Notes under the pieces: model-generated
What the model saw: only the letters and a program-made list of their open reading frames with translations
Database searches by the model: none
Told to the model about the DNA's origin: nothing
Made by a program: the position numbers and the translations under genes
Shown: positions 1 to 6,595 of the stretch, piece by piece
How the letters are laid out: each line of letters opens with the position of its first letter
Position numbering within the stretch: the stretch's first letter is position 1
DNA from: Elstera litoralis
GTDB lineage: Bacteria; Pseudomonadota; Alphaproteobacteria; Elsterales; Elsteraceae
Length of the DNA stretch: 7,274 bases
Assembly: GCF_000963705.1 (NCBI RefSeq)
Contig: NZ_LAJY01000279.1
Coordinates: 1-7,274 of the forward strand
Direction of reading: 5' to 3'

Positions 1-579
1 GTCGCCGATCAGAACCGCACCCTGCACCCAAACGCCGAGCCCGTGCCCCAGCAGGGCGAGCCCCGCCAGCGGCAACCGCCAGCGTCCCGAGGCCGACGCT
101 CCCAGCAGCAAGGCCGCCAGCGCCCCACCCGCCAGCAACAGCGTCGCGCCATTGGCCAGCGCCCGCAGCAGCATGCTCGCGCGGATCAACCCTTCCGGCG
201 CGTCCATCTCCGGCGCAGTCCCCGATGCTTCTACCGCAACGCCGACCCCGAACAGAATTGTCCCCGCCACCGGATGCGCATCGGCGGAGGTCACGCGGTA
301 ACTCAGCGTATACTGCCCAGTCGGCAGCCCCGGCGGCAGTGGCACCTGAATATCGTTATTCTGTGCCCGCGCCGGGCCGGGCAAGGGCAGCTCGCGCCCC
401 GCCCCATCAAGCAGCCGCACCGAGATCGGCGTGACGGGCTCATTGAAACGCAAAAGCGCCGCTGCTGGCGCTGCCTCCAGCGTCGCGCCATCCTCGGGCT
501 CGGCCCCAAGCAACCCGGCGTGGGCCGAAACGGGCAGGGGGGCAACAAGCAGCAGAAAGGCCAGCAGCAGGCGGATCAT
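1..579 (-). CDS. CopC-CopD copper resistance/uptake protein, N-terminal part (runs off left edge)
   Basis: Read from the ATG at 579, the minus strand stays open for 193 codons to the window edge, so the gene is partial. Residues 1-19 form a signal peptide (MIRLLLAF..., hydrophobic core, ending PVSA). Predicted cleavage leaves His20 at the mature N terminus (HAGLLGAEPEDGATL), the hallmark of CopC. The CopC beta-barrel domain runs to about residue 115 and contains SADAHPVAG (D100, H102). His1, Asp and His are the known Cu(II) ligands of CopC proteins. From residue 135 two hydrophobic segments begin (about 135-160 and 169-191), as expected for the start of a CopD membrane domain, so this is probably a CopC-CopD (YcnJ-like) fusion. 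It would bind periplasmic copper and pass it across the inner membrane. A weak GGGA lies about 9 nt before the ATG. It lies 100 bp downstream of the ycnI-like gene on the same strand. The CopD half is inferred from only two helices. Confidence 0.88.
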   Translation of the reverse strand, partial: MIRLLLAFLLLVAPLPVSAHAGLLGAEPEDGATLEAAPAAALLRFNEPVTPISVRLLDGAGRELPLPGPARAQNNDIQVPLPPGLPTGQYTLSYRVTSADAHPVAGTILFGVGVAVEASGTAPEMDAPEGLIRASMLLRALANGATLLLAGGALAALLLGASASGRWRLPLAGLALLGHGLGVWVQGAVLIGD

Positions 580-611
580 TCGAGCATTCCCATAGGCTTT
601 GCTGATTAATT

Positions 612-636
612 CCGAGAGGGCTATTCGCCCTCTCGG
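612..636 (-). other. Perfect stem-loop in the ycnI-copC gap (10-bp stem)
   Basis: Arms at 612-621 and 627-636 are exact reverse complements (ccgagagggc / gccctctcgg) around a 5-nt loop. On the minus strand the hairpin is followed by aattaatcag and then the copC-like start about 30 nt further on. There is no run of T, so it is a poor intrinsic terminator. A role in attenuation or mRNA processing/stability within the operon is possible but inferred. Confidence 0.5.
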
Positions 637-646
637 GCTCTCCCAA

Positions 647-665
647 CCAGGGCCGACGGCCCTGG
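647..665 (-). other. Perfect GC-rich stem-loop just downstream of ycnI-like gene (8-bp stem)
   Basis: Arms 647-654 (ccagggcc) and 658-665 (ggccctgg) are exact reverse complements around a 3-nt loop. It starts 14 nt past the stop codon of the ycnI-like gene in the direction of transcription, where a terminator or a 3'-end-protecting hairpin would sit. Only two T residues follow it on the minus strand, so full termination is doubtful. A partial terminator that lowers expression of the membrane protein downstream is one possible reading. Confidence 0.45.
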
Positions 666-679
666 ACCGTGTCCCCTTG

Positions 680-1198
680 CTACGGCTTCGGCGTGAGCTT
701 CAAGCCGGGGGCCGGTTCTTTCAGGCTATCGGCGCTTTGCCCGGCCGCCGGAATTTCGATCCAACGATGGGCCGCGCCGTCGCATTCCTGCACGACCGGC
801 CACCAGAGCACCGTATTCGGCGCGTCGGGGAGTTTGCCGCGCACGACGAACTCATCGTAATGGGCGTCGAGCAAGGTGCCAGTCCAGATCACTTCGGTCA
901 CGCCTTCGGTGATCTTGCCGCCGTGGCCGTCATCGAGCGGTTTTGCCAGCGGGCCTTTGACGATATCGAGGGTCCAACCGGCTTTCGGCATGGCTTTGAC
1001 GCCGGAAACGCCGTCCGGAATTTTCAGGCGCAGCTTCAGCGTCGGTTTCCCCTCGCAGCCGTGGCCGACGCGAACGACGGCTTTATAGTAGCTGCCTGCG
1101 ACGGCTTGGCTCGTTTCGAGCGTGGCATGGGCGGAGGCGGCAGAGGCGGCGAGCGTGAGGGCCGCCGCGCCCAGAAGGGCGGCAATCGAACGTTTCAT
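680..1198 (-). CDS. YcnI family (DUF1775) exported copper-binding protein
   Basis: A 172-residue exported protein. Residues 1-23 are a signal peptide (MKRSIAALLGAAALTLAASA..., ending ASA), and cleavage would leave His24 (HATLE) as the first mature residue. This is followed by a DUF1775 domain: conserved HATLE N terminus, GWTLDIVKG (74-82), VIWTGTLLDAHYDEF (103-117) and the end motif VVQECDG...RW (135-146). In the YcnI family copper is held by the N-terminal His with a conserved Glu and Trp; E116 and W146 are the likely counterparts here. C48 and C139 could form a disulfide. No C-terminal membrane anchor is present, unlike many Gram-positive YcnI proteins, so it should be a soluble periplasmic protein. 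The start has a good AAGGA 8 nt upstream. It sits 55 bp after the DUF2946-like gene and before the copC/copD gene, the usual YcnI neighbourhood. The probable role is copper chaperone/acquisition. Confidence 0.88.
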   Translation of the reverse strand: MKRSIAALLGAAALTLAASAASAHATLETSQAVAGSYYKAVVRVGHGCEGKPTLKLRLKIPDGVSGVKAMPKAGWTLDIVKGPLAKPLDDGHGGKITEGVTEVIWTGTLLDAHYDEFVVRGKLPDAPNTVLWWPVVQECDGAAHRWIEIPAAGQSADSLKEPAPGLKLTPKP

Positions 1199-1253
1199 TT
1201 TAGATATCCTTCAGAATAGGGAAGTGCGGGCCAAAGCCCGGCTGAAAAATCCA

Positions 1254-1652
1254 CTATCCGAAGAGTGGCGGGTCGCGCGGTCGATAGGGCGACGGGGCCG
1301 CATCGGGGGTTCGCACCACGGGGGACAGGACCGGCCAGGGGGCCGCGACAATTGCCAGCGCGGGGAAGGGGACGACCGGCGGCACAGCCGCAACGGCAAA
1401 GCGCAGCGGCTGCGGCAGGCAACACAGGATGCAGCTTGCATCGGCATGGCCGGGCGGCGTTCCCGTATCATCGTCGGCACCGCCGGGGGTACAGAAGGCG
1501 TTTGCGCCGCCGAACAGACCGGCAAGCTCGGCCCGTGCGACGTTTAATCCGCGCGAATCCGCTGCGGCTGCCGCGAGCGGGGCGACCAGATTGCCGAACA
1601 GCGCCGCGATGAGCAGGAGGGCGCTAAAGCGCCGGAACAGGCCCAATCGCAT
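1254..1652 (-). CDS. DUF2946-like small exported Cys/His protein
   Basis: A 132-residue protein with a basic, hydrophobic N terminus (MRLGLFRRFSALLLIAALFG..., to about residue 31) that looks like a signal peptide or signal anchor. The middle holds C54 and a tight H69-x4-C74-x2-C77-C78 cluster (GHADASCILCC), and the tail ends in a proline-rich segment with RPRDPPLFG. That layout resembles DUF2946 proteins, small proteins of unknown function often found beside copper genes; I assign the family from motif layout only. The Cys/His cluster suggests metal binding (inference). The start overlaps the stop of the upstream phosphatase gene by one base (TGATG) and has no visible Shine-Dalgarno sequence, so its translation probably depends on reinitiation after the phosphatase. 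Next downstream is the ycnI-like gene. Confidence 0.68.
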   Translation of the reverse strand: MRLGLFRRFSALLLIAALFGNLVAPLAAAAADSRGLNVARAELAGLFGGANAFCTPGGADDDTGTPPGHADASCILCCLPQPLRFAVAAVPPVVPFPALAIVAAPWPVLSPVVRTPDAAPSPYRPRDPPLFG

Positions 1653-2857
1653 CAGTAGAGCGGTGCGTTATGCTCGACCGTCGCCGCGACGATGGTCAAA
1701 TCATCGTCGAGATGCCGAACCTGGTTTTCGGTCAGGCGGCGCAGCAGCCCTTCCGGCAGGTCGAGATCCTCGGCCAAGGCGGCATCGCGCCAACGGTTGA
1801 ACTCGGCTTCGGCCACGCGCGCGCCATCGAAGCAGAAACATTCCGACAGCGCATCGGAATAGACCAGCACGCGCGAGCGCAGCGGCAGCGGCATCGTGGC
1901 GTCGATATAGACTTCATGTTCCGAAACGCCGAGCGGCAGGCCGGTGCCCGACAGCGGGATGGTTATCCCCGTATCGCGGTCGTAAACCACCGCCGCTTCC
2001 CAGGCCGCGCCGGTATAATGGATGAGCCCCGCCTGCGGATCGACGACGCAATAGAAGGCCGCCGCAAACTGCCCGAACGGCAACAGCCGCGACAGGCGAC
2101 GGTTCAGCAGCGTCATAAAGTGCCCCGGATGCTGGGCATGATCGCGCAAATCGGCCAGCAGCGCGTGCAGGCGGAAAGCATTCACCGCCGCAACTACGCC
2201 GTGCCCGGTAAGATCGCCCAAGAAAATCCCAAGCTTGCCATTGGGCAGGCTGAACGCCGTCCACAAATCGCCGCCGACTTCGGTGGACGGGGCCAGCCGC
2301 GCGCTGATTTGAATGTTCAGCGCGTCGCTGATTTCGGCGATTTCCCCCGCCGAGGGTTGCAGGTCGAGCTGCATGCGCCGCGCAACTTCCAACTCGTCGG
2401 ACACGCGGTCGCGGAACTGGGTCAGTTCCGACAGCAGGCGCCGGTTTTCCATTTGCAGGTTGGCGACATTGCGAATGTTCTTCACGAACAGTTTCAGCAG
2501 CATCTGCACCAGCGAGTCCGAGCCCTCAAGGCTCTGGGACAGAATCGCGGCGGGGAAGATGCGGCAGGTCGTCGGCTCTTTCGCCCGCACGGTCGCCATG
2601 CGCGGCTTATTATCGATCAGCGCCATTTCGCCGAACAGGCCGCCCGCACCGGTTTCGCCCAGCTTCAGCGCGCCGCCGGGGCCGGATTTGAAGACCTCGA
2701 CGCTGCCTTCTTCGATGAAATAGAAACAGTCGCCCGGATCGCCTTCCCGGACAATATCCTGCCCTGTCGCAAAGGTGGCGCGTTGCACCAAGCCTTCTTC
2801 CGCTGCCGTCGGGGGCGCAGAACTATCGAGATTCAGGGAGGTCGGCGGGTTCGTCAT
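1652..2857 (-). CDS. cNMP-binding / SpoIIE-type PP2C serine phosphatase
   Basis: From the ATG at 2857 the protein has 401 residues. Domains in order: a Crp-type cyclic-nucleotide-binding domain (about 22-106) with EGDPGDCFYFIEEG and the phosphate-binding cassette FGEMALIDNKPRMATVRA, including the expected Glu and Arg; a helical linker (about 115-165) ending LEVARRMQLDLQPS, typical of RsbU/SpoIIE phosphatases; and a PP2C domain (about 180-398) with TEVGGDLW, LGDLTGHG, VYSDAL and LDDDLTIV, whose Asp residues supply the metal site, so it should be active. It probably dephosphorylates a Ser/Thr-phosphorylated partner such as an anti-sigma-factor antagonist, gated by cAMP, cGMP or a similar ligand; partner and ligand are not visible here. 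The frame stays open upstream to a GTG at 2959 preceded by AAGGG, which would add 34 residues. That stretch has clearly lower GC at third positions and contains a palindrome, so I prefer 2857, though 2857 lacks a Shine-Dalgarno. The last codon is coupled to the DUF2946-like gene. Confidence 0.85.
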   Translation of the reverse strand: MTNPPTSLNLDSSAPPTAAEEGLVQRATFATGQDIVREGDPGDCFYFIEEGSVEVFKSGPGGALKLGETGAGGLFGEMALIDNKPRMATVRAKEPTTCRIFPAAILSQSLEGSDSLVQMLLKLFVKNIRNVANLQMENRRLLSELTQFRDRVSDELEVARRMQLDLQPSAGEIAEISDALNIQISARLAPSTEVGGDLWTAFSLPNGKLGIFLGDLTGHGVVAAVNAFRLHALLADLRDHAQHPGHFMTLLNRRLSRLLPFGQFAAAFYCVVDPQAGLIHYTGAAWEAAVVYDRDTGITIPLSGTGLPLGVSEHEVYIDATMPLPLRSRVLVYSDALSECFCFDGARVAEAEFNRWRDAALAEDLDLPEGLLRRLTENQVRHLDDDLTIVAATVEHNAPLY

Positions 2858-2928
2858 CAATGCTGTATTCGCCAATTTACGCGGCACAATGGCATGAACG
2901 CGGGGGGCTTGAATAGGGTTTCCGTACA

Positions 2929-2950
2929 CAGATGACGAAAGTTTCATCTG
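2929..2950. promoter_or_regulatory. Inverted repeat, possible operator upstream of the phosphatase gene
   Basis: Perfect 7-bp arms (cagatga at 2929-2935, tcatctg at 2944-2950) surround an 8-bp centre that itself includes gaaagttt. It lies about 72 bp upstream of the preferred phosphatase start (2857) and about 107 bp upstream of the divergent glycosyltransferase start (3057). A dyad in a divergent intergenic region suits a regulator site, but no regulator is known and no convincing -35/-10 pair was found. If the phosphatase starts at GTG 2959, the repeat would be coding and the call weakens. Confidence 0.35.
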
Positions 2951-3056
2951 CTGTTGCACGCGCGACCCTTGCCAAGCCGCAGCCTAGCCCCGTAAAGGAA
3001 AGCCGGGCGCGCGCGCGTTCCCCTGACCGCGCCCCATTCCTATCAGACCGGATATC

Positions 3057-3902
3057 ATGGCCCTTTCCGTCGTCATTCTGACCTTCAATTCCGAAGCGAG
3101 TATCGCGGCCACGTTGGCCAGCGCCGCGCGCGTTTCCGACGACATTCATGTCGTGGATAGCGGTTCGACCGATCGAACGCTCGATCTGGTGCGGGCGGCG
3201 GGGGCACATCTGGTTCATCATCCCTTCGAAAACTACGGCGCGCAACGCAACTGGGCCATCCAAACGTTACCGCTAGCTTACGGCTGGCAGTTGCATTTAG
3301 ATGCCGACGAAAGATTATCGAGCGGGCTTGTTGATGCCATTTTAGCGCTGCGACAGCAAGCGTTTGCGGGCGATACGGTGGGATATTTCCTCCCCCGCCT
3401 GACGATGTTTTTGGGGCGGGAGTTGCGCCACGGCGGGCTTTATCCCAACTGGCACATGCGCCTGTTTAAAACCGGGCATGGCCGCTGCGAAATGCGCAAA
3501 TACGATCAGCATTTCCTCTGCGACGGCAAGACGGCGCAAATCCATCAGCCGATGCTCGACGATCAACGCATGAGCTTGGCCGAATGGACCGCCCGCCACA
3601 ATCGTTGGGCCGACGCCGAAGCCGATGAGATCGAAGAAGCCAGCGCCGCCGCCGACTTGGTGCAGCCCGATTTCAGCGGCAATCCCGTGCAGCGTAAGCG
3701 CGCCTTAAGGGGTGGCTATTACAAAGCACCCCTCTTTTTGCGGGCATTTCTGTTCTTCCTCTATCGCTACATTATCCGCCTCGGTTTCCTGGATGGGAAG
3801 GAGGGGCTGATTTATTACGTCCTGCAAACGCTGTGGTTCCGCTTTTTGGTCGATGCCAAACTCTATGAGCGCCGCCTTGCCCGCCAGGAGCGGAAAGCGT
3901 GA
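3057..3902 (+). CDS. Family 2 glycosyltransferase, WaaE/LgtF-like LPS core enzyme
   Basis: A 281-residue GT-A fold transferase. The N terminus (LSVVILTFNSEASIAATL) is the family 2 nucleotide-sugar-binding start. DSGSTDRT (34-41) and HPFENYGAQRNWAI (55-68) follow, then LHLDADERL (79-87) with the DxD-type D82/D84 that binds the metal and sugar nucleotide. The later part (SLAEWTARHNRWADAEADEI, about 173-192, and LYRYIIRLGFLDGKEGLIYYVLQ, about 235-257) matches the C-terminal layout of WaaE/LgtF-type LPS inner-core glucosyltransferases, with amphipathic or hydrophobic helices that would hold it at the inner membrane. The exact sugar and linkage cannot be read. Only a weak SD (CGGA) precedes the ATG. 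It overlaps the next gene by 4 bp (GTGA) and heads a unit ending in hldE, which supports a heptose-containing LPS core. Its middle uses TTA, CTA and AGA codons more than its neighbours. Confidence 0.85.
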   Translation: MALSVVILTFNSEASIAATLASAARVSDDIHVVDSGSTDRTLDLVRAAGAHLVHHPFENYGAQRNWAIQTLPLAYGWQLHLDADERLSSGLVDAILALRQQAFAGDTVGYFLPRLTMFLGRELRHGGLYPNWHMRLFKTGHGRCEMRKYDQHFLCDGKTAQIHQPMLDDQRMSLAEWTARHNRWADAEADEIEEASAAADLVQPDFSGNPVQRKRALRGGYYKAPLFLRAFLFFLYRYIIRLGFLDGKEGLIYYVLQTLWFRFLVDAKLYERRLARQERKA

Positions 3903-5108
3903 GAATCGCCTTTCACGATTACCCCGGCCACGCTTTCCCCGTGCAACTGGCGCGCGCGCTGGCCAAACGCGGCCATGAGGTTCTGCACCTAACCTTCAGC
4001 GAGTTCCAAGCGCCGAAAGGCCCGCTCGCCCCCCGCCCAGACGATCCGCCCGGCCTGCATTTGAAAGCGCTCAGCCTCGGCACCGCGTTTAAGAAATATA
4101 GTTTCGTCCAGCGCGCGCTTCAGGAGCGCCGCTATGCCAAACTGCTGGTGGAAACAATCGCGGCCTTTCAACCCGACGTGATCCTCGGCGGCAATGCGCC
4201 GCTCGACCCGCAGGCGAAGCTGCTGCGCTTCGCCCAACGCCATAAAACCGGCTTTCTGTTCTGGCATCAGGATGTTTACGGCGTTGCGATGGATAAGATC
4301 CTGCGCGCGAAAATTCCGGTTTTCGGCGCACTGATCGGCGCCTGGTACAAGGCGCTTGAGAAGCGGCTGTGGCGCGCCTCCGACCGCATCGTCGCCATTA
4401 CCGATGATTTCGTGCCGCTGCTGACCGCCGAGGGCATTGGCCGGGATCGCATCGCCGTCATCGAAAACTGGGGCGCGCGCGAAGATTTGCCGCCGCGCCC
4501 GCAGAATAATCCCTGGTCGCAGGCGCACGGGCTCGTCGGCAAGATTGTGTTCATGTATTCGGGCACCTTGGGACTGAAGCATAATCCGCAGCTTCTGGCC
4601 GCCCTCGCCCGCGCCTTCAAGGATGATCCCGACGTGCGCGTGCTCGTCGTCACCGAAGGAATCGGTGCCGATTGGCTGGCCGAGGCCAAGGCGCGCGAGG
4701 GGCTCGATAATCTCATTCTGCTGCCGTTCCAACCGTTTGCCGACGTGCCGAACGCCATCGGCACCGGCGCGGCGCTGGTTGTGCTGCTGGAGCCCGATGC
4801 GGGAGTCTATTCGGTGCCGTCGAAAACCCTCGCCTATCTCTGCGCCGACCGGCCCCTGCTGGGCGCGATTCCGCTGAATAATCTTGCGGCCAAGCTGATT
4901 ACTCGCGAAAGGCGCGGGGCTGGTCGCCGCGCCGGAGGATGAGGCGGGCTTCGTTGCCGCCGCCCGCAGCCTGCGCGCCGATCCGGCGTTGCGGGCCGAA
5001 ATGGCGGCGCGCGGCAAAGCCTATGCCGATCACGCCTTCGATATCGACCGCATCACCGATCAGTTCGAGCGCCTGCTGACCGAGGCCCGTGACCGGGCGC
5101 AGGCTTAA
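3899..5108 (+). CDS. Family 4 (GT-B) glycosyltransferase, interrupted by a one-base frameshift
   Basis: Starts at GTG 3899, overlapping the previous stop (GTGA), with GGAG 8 nt upstream. The N-terminal domain begins MRIAFHDYPGHAFPVQLARALAKRGHEV. The C-terminal GT-B domain contains MYSGTLGLKHNPQLLAAL (219-236), LLPFQPFADVPNAI (274-287) and LLEPDAGVYSVPSKTLAYL (296-314), the last being the donor-binding region in WcaI/WbuB-like family 4 enzymes. The continuous frame stops at 4940-4942 after 347 residues, the last ten (RRGAGRRAGG) looking like noise. Dropping one A in the AAA at 4908-4910 continues as REGAGLVAAPEDEAGF and on to TAA at 5106-5108, giving 402 residues, normal for the family. The restored tail (65 residues) carries the usual C-terminal helices. 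So this is a frameshifted gene, a sequencing error or, less likely, a recoded gene. It probably adds a sugar to LPS core or another surface glycan; the substrate is unknown. Confidence 0.8.
4907..4911 (+). other. Apparent frameshift site (one extra base) in the GT-B glycosyltransferase gene
   Basis: The 0 frame reads cgc gaa agg cgc ggg gct and stops 10 codons after the gaa. Reading cgc gaa, skipping one a, then ggc gcg ggg ctg gives R-E-G-A-G-L, a typical family 4 continuation, and stays open for 65 codons to a stop placed 9 bp before hldE. The extra base is one of the three A at 4908-4910. Confidence 0.75.
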
Positions 5109-5117
5109 GGATTCTCC

Positions 5118-6584
5118 ATGTCGCAACTCATCGACCTCGCCGCCCGTCTCGAAACCCTGCGCACTGCCCGCGTCACCGCCGTCGGCGACGTGATGATGGA
5201 TCGTTTCGTTTATGGAACGGTCGAACGCATCTCGCCGGAAGGCCCGATTCCGGTGCTACGCATTCAGCGCGAAATCACCGTGCTCGGCGGAGCCGGGAAT
5301 GTGCTGCGCAATCTGTTGGCGTTGGGCGCGGAATGCTGCTTCGTCTCGGTGGTGGGGGATGATGCCGCCGGGCATGGCGTTACTGCGCTGGTGGCGGCGG
5401 AAGCGCGGGTGGAGCCGCATTTGCTGGTCGAAACCAATCGGCAAACCACGGTTAAGACTCGCTTTGTTGCAGGATCGCAACAATTACTCCGCGCCGACCA
5501 GGAGGAGATTTCCCCGATCCGCCCGGCAACGGTGGCCGATTTGCTGCGCCGGACGGAAGAGGCGTTGAACGAAAGCGGCGCCCTCACCCTCTCCGATTAC
5601 GGTAAGGGCGTGCTCTGCCCCGAAACTTTTCGCGCGCTGCTCACCCTCGCCCAGCAAAAGCGGGTGCCGGTGATCGTCGATCCCAAGGGCCGCGACTGGA
5701 CGCGCTATAATGGCGCAACGCTCGTGACCCCGAACCGCGCCGAACTGGCCGAGGCGACCGGGCTTCCCACCCAGGACGAGGCCGCCATCGTCATCGCCGC
5801 CCGCCATATTCTCGCCACCACCAGTATCGAGGCCGTCCTGGTAACCCGCAGCCAAGATGGGATGACCTTGGTCACGCGCGAAGGCGCGCCCTTCCACGTC
5901 TCGGCCACCGCCCAAGAAGTTTTCGACGTGTCAGGGGCGGGCGATACGGTCGTCGCTGGCCTTGCCACCGCGCTCGCCGCCGGTTTCTCGCTCACCGACG
6001 CCTGCCTGCTGGCCAATGCCGCCGCCGGCATCGTCGTGGGGAAGATCGGCACCGCCGTTTGCCGCCTGGAAGACCTCTCGGCGGCGCTGCAAGGCCGTGA
6101 TTTGGCGGTGGGCGAGCAGAAGATCATCTCCCACGGACAAATTGCCGATCTCGTGAGCGGCTGGCGGCGGCAAGGCTTGCGCGTTGGCTTCACCAATGGC
6201 TGCTTCGACCTCATCCACCCCGGTCACGTCTCGCTGCTGACCCAATCGAAAGCCGCCTGCGACCGGCTGGTCGTCGGGCTGAATACCGACGCCTCGGTGA
6301 AGCGCCTCAAGGGCGATAGCCGCCCGGTGCAGTCGGAAATGGCGCGCGCCATCGTGCTCGCCTCAATGGCCGCCGTCGATGCCGTGGTGCTGTTTGGGGA
6401 AGACACGCCGCGCGATCTGATCGCCGCCGTGGAACCCGATGTGCTGGTCAAAGGCGCCGATTACACGGTCGAAACCGTGGTGGGGTCGGACCTTGTGCTG
6501 AAACGCGGCGGTAAAGTGCTGCTGGCGACCCTCGAAGCCGGGTTTTCGACCACGAATACGCTGAAGAAGATCGCCGGGCAGTAG
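5118..6584 (+). CDS. hldE: Bifunctional heptose 7-phosphate kinase / heptose 1-phosphate adenylyltransferase HldE
   Basis: A 488-residue two-domain enzyme, close to the 477 of E. coli HldE. The N-terminal PfkB/ribokinase domain (about 1-325) has the early VGDVMMDRFVYGTVERISPEGPIPV, GGAGNVLRNLLALG (57-70), LSDYGKG (158-164) and the catalytic signature DVSGAGDT (270-277), with D276 as the likely base; it phosphorylates D-glycero-D-manno-heptose 7-phosphate at C1. The C-terminal nucleotidyltransferase domain (about 355-488) has GFTNGCFDLIHPGH (357-370), with the HxGH adenylylation motif, and LVKGADYT (443-450); it makes ADP-D-glycero-D-manno-heptose, the LPS-core heptose donor precursor later epimerised by HldD. 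Both active-site signatures are intact. AAGGA lies 6 nt before the ATG and overlaps the stop codon of the restored upstream glycosyltransferase, so the three genes form one unit. gmhA, gmhB and hldD are not in the window. Confidence 0.97.
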   Translation: MSQLIDLAARLETLRTARVTAVGDVMMDRFVYGTVERISPEGPIPVLRIQREITVLGGAGNVLRNLLALGAECCFVSVVGDDAAGHGVTALVAAEARVEPHLLVETNRQTTVKTRFVAGSQQLLRADQEEISPIRPATVADLLRRTEEALNESGALTLSDYGKGVLCPETFRALLTLAQQKRVPVIVDPKGRDWTRYNGATLVTPNRAELAEATGLPTQDEAAIVIAARHILATTSIEAVLVTRSQDGMTLVTREGAPFHVSATAQEVFDVSGAGDTVVAGLATALAAGFSLTDACLLANAAAGIVVGKIGTAVCRLEDLSAALQGRDLAVGEQKIISHGQIADLVSGWRRQGLRVGFTNGCFDLIHPGHVSLLTQSKAACDRLVVGLNTDASVKRLKGDSRPVQSEMARAIVLASMAAVDAVVLFGEDTPRDLIAAVEPDVLVKGADYTVETVVGSDLVLKRGGKVLLATLEAGFSTTNTLKKIAGQ

Positions 6585-6595
6585 GGCCGTTCCCC

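Noticed and set aside
43..1219. Plus-strand open frames (43-609 and 599-1219) opposite the copC-like and ycnI-like genes
   Set aside because: The minus strand encodes clear CopC and YcnI motifs with signal peptides here. The plus-strand translations are low-complexity and show no domain.
1227..1240. Small inverted repeat (cgggc-caaa-gcccg) between the DUF2946-like and ycnI-like genes
   Set aside because: Only a 5-bp stem, and the T-rich stretch lies before rather than after it on the transcribed strand, so it does not look like a terminator.
1670..2935. A 421-codon plus-strand open frame opposite almost the whole phosphatase gene
   Set aside because: It mirrors a well-supported minus-strand gene. 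The translation is Arg/Gln-rich with no recognisable motif, as expected for an antisense frame in GC-rich DNA.
3007..3017. Alternating gc run (11 bp) that could favour Z-DNA
   Set aside because: Short and expected at this base composition. No functional link is visible.
3989..5017. A 342-codon minus-strand open frame opposite the family 4 glycosyltransferase
   Set aside because: An antisense shadow. The plus strand has recognisable GT-B motifs and operon spacing, while the minus-strand product shows none.
6585..6595. Possible bidirectional terminator between hldE and the convergent gene
   Set aside because: The gap is only 11 bp and I see no stem-loop with a T tract across it.
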